DNA of 64,000 bases, taken from Blattamonas nauphoetae (taxonomy: Eukaryota; Preaxostyla; Oxymonadida). The DNA is taken from contig JARBJD010000313.1 in NCBI GenBank assembly GCA_033064195.1, forward strand, positions 20,027 to 84,026, given 5' to 3'. Positions 56,473 to 64,000 of the stretch are shown piece by piece. A program made the position numbers and the translations under genes. The notes beneath the pieces were generated by a model. The model was not told the origin of the DNA and ran no database searches. It saw only the letters and a list, made by a program, of their open reading frames with translations. Position 1 is the stretch's first letter, and every line of letters starts with the position of its first letter.

Positions 56473-58092
56473 ATGTCCACAATCGATTCAATCAATCAAG
56501 AAGCAGAAGATGATTGGTTCAGTGTGGCTGTTATTTTGATTTATGGAGTTCCAATAGATATAGAAGGAGTGGATCTGTTCGACTTTACGAAGGTGCGTAG
56601 TGACATCCCAGACAAAGAAGGGACAGTCTTGGTGAAACTCAGAAAACATACCGATCATAGCCTACACGATCAAGGCCGCCATTACCTCCTATGCACATTT
56701 ACTAATATGGCACTGGGGCCATGTCTCTATTATCAACGCCGTTCGCGATTTGATGTGAAACATAAACATATTTATGGGAGGACTCAATCGAACTCACTAT
56801 TTCAACTCCGCCCAAAGCCAAAAGATCAATTTTCACAATTTCAAGTGGCACTGTATTCATGGACGACGAAATACCGCGTTTCTTATTCTGCAGTCGGCTC
56901 AAACGAATTCAAAACTATTATCAAAGATGTTTGGTACGCGGCGCAGAAAGGCGGAAGTGACAAGATAACTGACTATCTGAAAGTCTTGAATCGATCAAAA
57001 GTATCCATCGGGATTGGCGATTATGGAAGGCTTTTGTAAAAAGAAGGTTTCCTGATTCGAAAGGGACAGAATGGGTCTATTGTTTTGGATTCCAGTACGA
57101 TTGGTGGGACTAACTTTCTGATTTCACTCTTCGTGACTCCGAGTGGCCCGTTCACACCACTCCTGCTTCATTGTGACTATTCAAATTCCTCTCACACATC
57201 TCAGGATTATCGCTCATTCGCACTCCACAGCTTATCGATACTGAAACAGTACGACATCAGAACGGTTTGTTTCGTTGCCGACAATGCAGAGGCATTACAA
57301 GACGGGATCACATTTCAAAACTCTACAGATGAACAGAGACAAGAATTACTGTCATTCCAACCCACTATCCCTCTCTCTCTTCGTTGTCACAATCATCTTC
57401 TCCATCTTGCCTGGGGAGATGTGAAATACCATGCTCCTCACCTGAGTACAATTCTTGAATCGATGCACAAGCTCATACAAGCATTTCCCTCAGAGCTTCA
57501 GACTCTAATCGGTTCAAAACCCCACAAAGTCAGCCAAACAAGATGGCTGGACGAATATGGACCGGTATGTTGGTTTACTAAACACTACCACCGTTTTCCT
57601 ACACTCTCCGACAGTGAACGACAATTCTTTAAGGAGCTGGAATTCGTGAAAGGGATTCTCGAACCACTCTGGATTCTAAAAAATCACTTTAGTCGGAGAG
57701 ATTGTACAATCTCTGATGTCTTCCTTCTTTTAAGCATTGCAGTCAAAACAATTCTAACAAACGCTGATTCGATGGTTTCTGACAGATGGAAGTCGATTTC
57801 TCAACTGACAATTGACTGTCTCTTTGTTCGCTTTTTCTGTTCATCATCAGCTCCATTTATGTTGTTTTCCGCGGCTCTCACAAAGCTTGGTCGAGATTCC
57901 ATTTATATGAACAAACCAATTGTGGATTTCGACATCAAACTCACTGAAATTCCAGAACCAGCAAGTATTAGCGAATCTGAATCATCAAACGAAATCATCG
58001 AGGTCACTTCTGATGACGACTATTCCTCATCATCTCAACAATCAATGCGGACAAAAACTGCGAAAAGACAACCAAAAAATGGTATCAGATAA
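56473..58092 (+). pseudogene. hAT-superfamily transposase relic
   Basis: One frame of 540 codons from ATG 56473 with a single in-frame TAA at 57037-57039; the frame continues straight after it. RNase-H-like hAT marks: LDSSTI (first Asp, near 57090), VCFVADNAEAL (second Asp), RCHNHLLHLAW (the CxxH motif) and KVSQTRWLDEYGP (the TRW motif). Missing are an N-terminal BED zinc finger and a clear hATC dimerisation block with the catalytic Glu at the end; instead the C-terminus is acidic and serine-rich (EVTSDDDYSSSSQQS). Non-functional as written. Its TIRs were not found, and it shows no evident link to the hAT MITE at 40245. Confidence 0.75.
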
Positions 58093-59768
58093 AAGAATTC
58101 GAAAAAGAAAACGACAAACTTCGACACAGTCTTCCAACGCAAAACCACACACACCCGCGCCGTCCAAAGGGCCTCTTCGACCAAGTCTCCCAAAAAGCAA
58201 CAGTCATCTCCCAGTACCACCTCTCCACCCCATTTCACAACAAAGTCCATTCTCAATCCATCCACAAACTCCAAGACCATTCCATCAACTCCCTCTCAAG
58301 TTCCAAGCACCTATTCATCCCCTTCCTCTTCTCGTCTCAAAACAACCATCAAATCTTCTAACGATTCATACCACATCACCTCATAGTTGTATAGTAGACG
58401 ATTTGGGAACCAGATTGAAATAGTCGTTGAAATCAGAAACGAAAAGTCAATTCCGATTGACCATTTCTAAATCTTGTATTAAAAGGAATTTAGGCCATTT
58501 CAATGATGCCAATATTTGACCTAAATTCCAAAAATATGTCCAATATTTCGACCTCATTTTAAGCGTCAATTTTGAAGCAAATTTTTGATACTTTCCAAAA
58601 ATGTTGTCACTTTTTTCGATGTTTTTTCACTTTTGAACTCGAACACAGTGAATCCAACTTGAGAACCACTTCGAAAAAAATCGAAAAAAATTCTAAAATG
58701 TCGGAGACGATGTGAGTCGTCGATCAAAACAATCCTGATGAAGATCGGTTGAGAATTCGCGGAGCTACGTACCGAACAGTGGTCAAATAATGGACCAAAA
58801 AGTCGATTTTCAGATTTCGCTACTAACCACTACTTTATGTCTCAAATTCACCTCAAACATCTTCTAAAATTACAAAATCGATTTCAGAAGGTGAGATTCG
58901 CGATAAAAAACACTTTTTGGAAAAAAAGTTTGATCCGACCCATTGAGGATTTTTACGAGTCGAAATTTTCGAGATATGGTATGGACCCTGTCTTCCATCA
59001 TCTTTCGCTCAGGAATCGTCCTCTTATGACGCCTTTTAGCATTAGATCGGTTAAGAACGCCTTTTGGCGACTTTAGGTATGAACCTTTTCACGTCACGAT
59101 CCTTCGGACACTTTTTTGTCAATTTTCATTTTTAACGATTTTCACGTCAACCACTTCACAATTACATTCAAGCGACGCTTTTTTGAGATTTCGAGTTTAC
59201 TGGTGACATTAGTTCTCTCTGGAGGGTCGGTTTTTCACATCACACACTTGACACAACATTTCCGCCAACATTTTCACTATATGAATTTTTGTCCCTTTTT
59301 TCTCCCACAAATCCTTCATTCTCACTGTCCGACAAAGCTGTGCTCAAATTTCGAGACACTTTTGTCGGATAGTTGTTCCATAATGTCACATTTTCGTGTT
59401 TCAACATCTCACGTTTTCACCGTGTTTGTCACTTCAAAAACACCTTCAACCCCTTTCTTCTCTCATCTTTCTTTCACCATTTCACATTCAATCTCTTCGT
59501 CATTCCTCTTCATTTTCGTCATCTCACGAGCATTCTTTCGACCGTCTACACCTCACGAGCACATCACAACAACTCGTTTTTTATCAACTTTTTTGCTTAA
59601 TTGGAACAAAAGAATGTGAATGAAGCAACAATGAAGTGGGCAAGGATGATAGCAAAGGCTGAGACGGAAGATGTGAAAATTGTGGGTAAGTATTGAGATT
59701 TACGAACGTATTCAGACAAATTTCACAAAAAAAGAGGAAAAACAAGTGAGTGAAGTGAGAATGAGACG
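58093..59768. other. Non-coding interval
   Basis: 58093-58423 is proline/serine-rich in the next frame and may be eroded 3' sequence of the hAT gene. 59116-59619 is T/C-rich with all plus frames open, which is composition and not a gene. A 15-bp inverted pair (GGAATTTAGG / CCTAAATTCC) sits at 58488-58530. Confidence 0.45.
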
Positions 59769-61046
59769 ATAAAACAAAATCATGTACCAGATCGGAGCGA
59801 TCTTGATCCTTTGCGTTCCGTTGGTACACCACTTCACTTTATGAACGAGTTTGACCAAAATGTTTCTAATTAGAGTAAAATTGTGAAGTGAAACAATGTT
59901 AGCAACGATAAGGTGAAGTGACGTACCAGATCTCTCCAATCATTGTTTTTCTCACTTCGTTGGTACATCACTTCACCTTATGAACGCGTTCAACGATATT
60001 TCAGAAAACAAGAGGAATTAAGAGTGAGTGAAGTGAAAACTAAAAGATAAAACACATTCATGTACCAGATCTCACCGATCATTTCAGATTGAATCTCGTT
60101 GGTACACCAGTGTGTTTTATGAAAGATTAGAGCAAAAATGTCAATAAAGAGATCAAAATTGTGAAGTGAAACAAGGTTTGAAGTGATAAAACACATTCAT
60201 GTACCAGATCTTACAGTTCGTTTTTATCTTGACGATCAAACATTTTTAGTTCTGTGTTCCACTTTGTTTTGATAAAAAAAGAGAATTGAAATCAAATAGT
60301 TGTGAAATGAAACGATAAGGTGAAGTGGTGTACCTGATCTGGATGATCACTTCAGATCGCGTTTTGTTGGTACACCGTTGTGTTTTAGAAAAAATGAAGA
60401 GCACAAATCGAAGAGTAGTGAAGTGTAAAAGGTGAAATGAAAGTTGAATGAAAGTAAAACAAAGTGGTGTACCAACGCATACAATTTTATCGATGAATCA
60501 CGAAGTTTCTCGAAGAAAGATGAAGATCCAAATTTTGTTCACGTCATTTTAAATTTTAATTTTGTAAAAAAGTGAGAGACAATGAAAAAAAAACTGACAA
60601 TGAAGTGAAAATGAGAGGATAAAGTGAAGTGTTGTACCAGAAAAGAGAATGTCAAAAGTGAAGTGAAAATTCTGGTACGTCATTGTGTCTTATAAAGAGA
60701 TAATACAAAAAAGAGAGCAAACCTGTTTCAAATATTCAGTGAACAGCACTTTCTGGTCATAAGACGCAATAGTGTACCTGAGTTTGATGATCACACAGAT
60801 CGAGTACATGAAGATGTTTTATGAAAAGATGAATAAAAAAGAAGAGAATACCTGTTTGGTAAATCACGAGAGACATACTTTTAAGCGATAAAACGCATCT
60901 GTGTACCTGATCTTCAGGTCCACTTTCGGTTCGATCAGAGACGGTACATAAATGTGTTTTAGGAAATAATGAATTCAAAAATGGAGCAAACCTGTTCAAA
61001 ACAAGTCGGGAATGAAACCACCGTTCATAAAACAATGTGATGTACC
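59769..61046. repeat. Array of ten degenerate hairpin repeats at 139-bp spacing
   Basis: A 20-nt arm of the type ATAAAACACATTCATGTACC begins at 59769, 59908, 60047, 60186, 60315, 60454, 60619, 60759, 60888 and 61027. Steps are 139, 139, 139, 129, 139, 165, 140, 129 and 139. In seven units an inverted partner (GGTACACCAGTGTGTTTTAT type) follows: at +54/55 in six (59823, 59962, 60101, 60369, 60674, 60943) and at +43 in one (60802). In unit 2 the arms pair over 19 nt with one mismatch. The loop often starts AGATC. Sequence between hairpins is A-rich (GTGAAGTGAAA) and poorly conserved. No coding capacity. Confidence 0.85.
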
Positions 61047-61450
61047 TGAACGAGAGAGACAGAAAAAAGTGAAGGATCGAGAACAAGAATGAAGAGACAA
61101 AAAAGAAGAGAGAACAAATGTGAAAGTAGAAAGCATAACACACCTAAACGAAACAGTAAAGAGACGTCAGGAATGAGAAGGGATGATCGTGTCCCATTGA
61201 AGTACTTTCTCTGATCAAACAAGACTGATCGAACCCATCGATGACAGAATCGAAGTCTCGGAAGATCACAAATGATAAAATCACGAATGTAAATTTATTT
61301 TTGAATTTTTTACTTTGTATTAAATGAATCCAACTGAAATGTACAACGAAAGACGTCGAGTATGTTCAGAACAAGCATTAATTGAATCAATGAAAGAAGA
61401 GAACTGTTAGCTAGTCTCTGAGTATGTCAGAAATAATGTGCCGGTGACGT

Positions 61451-62370
61451 ATGTTCATGAGGGAGTTCAACTTTTTATTTTCAATGAAAGAGCAAACAGA
61501 AATGAATCGACAAAAATACAATTCACAAATGATTGAGAAAATGATTGATCATAATCTCTCAACAACCAACGAGAATACAGCAGTGATTGACTCACTACAG
61601 AAGACAACAGAAGCACACAAGAATGCGATATCTTCAATTCAGAAAGTGGTGAGCACAAATGGATCGATCACGACACCAACAATTGGAGGATTGATCAATG
61701 TGAATGGAGCGAAGTGGAATATCTCAGAAGGATCACTTCCGAAGTATCCTGGAACATATCCGGCATCAACATTTTCTTCTGGCGTTTCTATATCACAATC
61801 ACTTGCAGAAACTTCTGGAATTCAGTTCAATGGTGATGGCATTATTATGTGGTCTCCTGTGACAAACCAGCACTCTATTACTACGATGAGGACACTGGTT
61901 CAGGAGTGTTTTCAATATCTACAACAGGAAGTTTTTCTCAGCTGTCAGACAGAAGAGTGAAAAGAAATATTGAACCATATCCTGATGTTCTTGAACAACT
62001 GAATAAAGTTGAAATTGTGCAATATCAATTCAACACATTCGACTCGAAGATCAACAAAGTTACAAGACAAATCGAGAATGAAACCAATGAAGAACACTTG
62101 AAGAACTGCAAAGAGAAATGTGAATGCTTGAAGAAGGAAAGTGAGAAGAAACATATTGGTGTGATTGCACAACAGATCCAAGAAATCTTTCCTGAAGTCG
62201 TGAATGATTCCAATCCAGATTGTCTTCAAGTTGACTACGCAGAACTCTCGTGCTTTTGTGTGAAAGCCATTCAGGAACTGAGTAGCATTGTCGGACAACA
62301 ACAGACACTCATCAATGAACTTTCACAAAAATATAATTCCCTGACTAATACCATGACTCCGTCATCATAG
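61451..62370 (+). pseudogene. Fibre-like protein with peptidase S74 (intramolecular chaperone) domain, one frameshift
   Basis: First frame 61451-61860: coiled-coil N-terminus (MKEQTEMNRQKYNSQMIEKM), then a beta-rich segment (NGAKWNISEGSLPKYPGTYP). After a one-base shift near 61850 the second frame goes on from DKPALYYYDEDTGSGVF to QLSDRRVKRNIEPYPDVLEQ, the S74 signature: self-cleavage is expected before or at the Ser-Asp of LSDRR, and the downstream region with KKHIGVIAQQIQEIFPEVV is the chaperone that trimerises and is released. TAG at 62370. S74 domains occur on tail spikes and on proteins of Maverick/Polinton-type and large DNA viruses. Convergent with the next gene, 12 bp apart. As written it is broken. 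Confidence 0.75.
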
Positions 62371-62382
62371 AAATGCGAAGCA

Positions 62383-63583
62383 TTAATACTCCAACATGAG
62401 ATCAACCAGAAATTCATAATAGTGGTGTTAGAAACCCGCTCTGGTTCATAAACCCGCAACCAGCGTGATAAAACCGCCACTTCATTCATGAATTATTCTG
62501 TTTTTCTAATGTCCTCTACAGAAGTAATTAAGAAGTTTTTAGGAAGAAGTGAAAAAGAAAAACACGTTCGTGAAAAGTGACTTTCACATAAATGGGCCAT
62601 GATTCAAACACAATTTGATGTTTCCAAGCCCATGACTCACTGCATGTCTTTCAGCCACAAAACAAGTGTCAATTCTCAAATCCAAATGTTTTTCAAATCC
62701 ATCCGACCATTGGGAGTGAGATTCAGCGATTCATGGATGAATCACAAAATGTCAACAATGAAGTATGTCTCTTTCTTGAAATCATACCTGTGATTATCCG
62801 ATAGATAGTACATTCGAAGAAGGAGATAATATCTTGAATCGTACAGAGATTTACGTCAAGAAGACAAAAGGACAGTGACATCGATGATTGTGCATTCAAA
62901 TGAAGAATAGAAGAGAAGAAAATGAATCCGATCACTGAGACAATGTTTTTTGAAGCTCACAACAACGTACCCAACAAGAAAGCCAGAACAGAGTAGTATT
63001 TGATGACAAAGCAGAGTCTCGAAAAGATCAGATTCAATTACGTCACTTCACGACTGTTTTCGATAGATTTTTTCGAAAATGTGAGAAAAATAGAGGATAA
63101 TGTGAACAAATGGTGAAAGAGTGAGATTATGATGAAGATCGTTCGGTTGCGGTTTTTGGACCCCCGTTGCGGGTTTCTGAACGCGTGCGGGTTTCTAACA
63201 CCACTATAATACTCTTTGGTTATTTTTCCATTGATTGTCTCCGTTGTTTCCATCTCAATTGATTCACCAGAACTGTCTTTGAACCAGATCTTCACAATTG
63301 ATTGTCGAGTAGTTAATTCCCACTTCTTTCGCTTCGCAATCTGTTCGTTACAGAAAGCAACAAATGAGTCATTGAATGCATCAGTCTGGATCCAATCACC
63401 ATGGATTGTAATGTGCTGAGGAATGTCTTTTGAGATGACAGTTGAGTTACCATTAATTTCTTCCTTCACATGAATAAGTTTGCAGTCGAGAAAGTGAACA
63501 TATTTTTGGTTTCTGGAATTGGTAAAATCAGGAGGCAATTGAGCAGTGTGAGAATTCTGAATTGAGAAATATCGCTTCACCAT
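62383..63583 (-). pseudogene. Maverick-associated protein of unknown function, interrupted near its 3' end
   Basis: ATG at 63583 (MVKRYFSIQN); a TTG five codons upstream is also open. About 128 residues are readable (KYVHFLDCKLIHVKEEI, ITIHGDWIQTDAFNDSFVAF, TTRQSIVKIWFKDSSG) up to the element end at 63205. Left of the element the frame resumes for about a dozen codons and stops with TAA at 62383. No domain recognised; beta-rich, and its place between an S74 protein and another structural-looking gene suggests a virion-type protein of a Maverick. Residues read between 63205 and 63038 are element sequence. Confidence 0.6.
62421..63205. mobile_element. 785-bp non-autonomous element with Maverick-like ends, nested in a Maverick-type gene
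   Basis: Both ends read AGTGGTGTTAG, AAACCCGC, 10 nt, AAACCCGC. Exact 5-bp target duplication ATAAT at 62416-62420 and 63206-63210. The interior has no gene, only short frames. It sits in the last codons of the minus-strand gene 62383-63583. The end plan equals that of the elements at 17227 and 39230. Confidence 0.85.
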
Positions 63584-63623
63584 TTGTGTTTTCTTCAAAA
63601 ATAAAATATCATATTTGTTCTAT

Positions 63624-64000
63624 TCAATAACCTCTCTTCACCTCTTCATATGCTTCTTGGAGTCGACGATCAATGACATATCGCACTCGTGGTTGTCCAT
63701 TCTCAATCCAGAACAACCAATATGTTGCTTGATGTAGTGCTAGAATTGGAGGAGGAGGTCCATCTTTGGTTGATGTGAAATATGGATCAAGTTCTCCCTG
63801 ATTGATTGGTGTTCCTCTGTAGACGATATTCACTGATTCTGCTGTTGAAATACCTTCTTCTCCACCAGCGATTTCACTTCGATCTGTTGGAACCATGAAT
63901 GTGAATGAAGTAGCATCCGTAACTGCTCTGGTTCTCTTGAACTCCTTTCCAAAACAGGTAGAATTGCGTGACATACAGATTGAATTCTCAAACTCTTCAG
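63624..64000 (-). CDS. Maverick-associated protein, partial at window edge
   Basis: The frame is open from the window edge (an internal ATG at 63974) to TGA 63624. It reads FTFMVPTDRSEIAGG, VNIVYRGTPINQGELD and ILALHQATYWLFWIENGQPR, ending EEVKRGY. No domain recognised. It runs in the same direction as the gene 62383-63583, 41 bp upstream of its ATG, as in compact viral gene strings. It might be a minor structural protein; that is position-based inference only. Confidence 0.5.
   Translation of the reverse strand, partial: EEFENSICMSRNSTCFGKEFKRTRAVTDATSFTFMVPTDRSEIAGGEEGISTAESVNIVYRGTPINQGELDPYFTSTKDGPPPPILALHQATYWLFWIENGQPRVRYVIDRRLQEAYEEVKRGY

Noticed and set aside
28440-58092. Reassigned UAA/UAG = Gln genetic code, as in some oxymonads
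   Set aside because: All armadillo-family genes end at a conserved TAG, the transposase ends at TAA, and some interruptions are TGA; the standard code explains gene ends better.
59116-59619. 167-codon Ser/Phe/His-rich protein
   Set aside because: All three plus frames are open in T/C-rich sequence; the product is compositionally biased.
59769-61046. CRISPR-like array
   Set aside because: The repeats are degenerate hairpins with no constant repeat/spacer design and no cas genes, and the DNA is eukaryotic.

Overview
The window is nuclear DNA of a microbial eukaryote, most probably an oxymonad-type Preaxostyla flagellate close to Blattamonas. The organism call rests on recognising the style of its lineage-specific families: serial armadillo-like proteins that carry DCSPFLNW and PTMDFVLHMP blocks, and large beta-helix / one-transmembrane / pseudokinase surface proteins. 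It was not tested by any search. Eukaryotic character is visible directly: short GT..AG introns (32, 37, 52, 73 and 97 nt), Tc1/mariner, hAT, pogo, Mutator-like and Maverick-like DNA, and no operons or ribosome-binding sites. TAA, TAG and TGA all terminate genes.

Left third (1-25.2 kb): a cluster of about ten copies of one roughly 355-residue armadillo-like family, four intact (626-1693 minus, 5396-6472 plus, 12042-13115 minus, 14994-16058 minus). The others are truncated, frameshifted or interrupted. Between them lie a larger multi-exon gene (8285-11553 minus), decayed pieces of surface-receptor genes, a dispersed repeat present at least three times, a mariner MITE (4040-4257) and a 62-bp G-rich minisatellite (23931-24735). 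One member is split by a 3.06-kb element (17227-20282) that carries an intron-containing coiled-coil pseudogene.

Middle (25.4-39 kb): a receptor relic on the minus strand, a large receptor-like gene (28440-33845 plus) with one in-frame TAA, and a multi-exon minus-strand gene (35245-38798). Then 40-54.7 kb is a recent tandem duplication: a large minus-strand gene next to a pogo-type transposon, present twice almost identically plus a partial, mosaic third copy. Copy 1 has a one-base indel and a hAT MITE; copy 2 is split by a 3.97-kb element with 458-bp terminal inverted repeats (TIRs), a 9-bp target duplication, a tRNA-like relic in each TIR, and a second copy of the same coiled-coil gene found at 18-20 kb.

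Right end (56.4-64 kb): a decayed hAT transposase, a regular 139-bp-period array of degenerate hairpins (59769-61046), then Maverick/Polinton-like genes. These are a peptidase-S74 fibre-type protein, a convergent unknown gene interrupted by a 785-bp element, and a partial gene running off the edge.

The main signals are: (i) three elements (17227-20282, 39230-39825, 62421-63205) sharing one TIR plan, AG...CT ends with an 8-mer repeated at 18-19 bp spacing but with different 8-mers; (ii) the same intron-bearing host-like gene carried by two unrelated element types; (iii) the hairpin array; (iv) several long frames broken only by in-frame stops.
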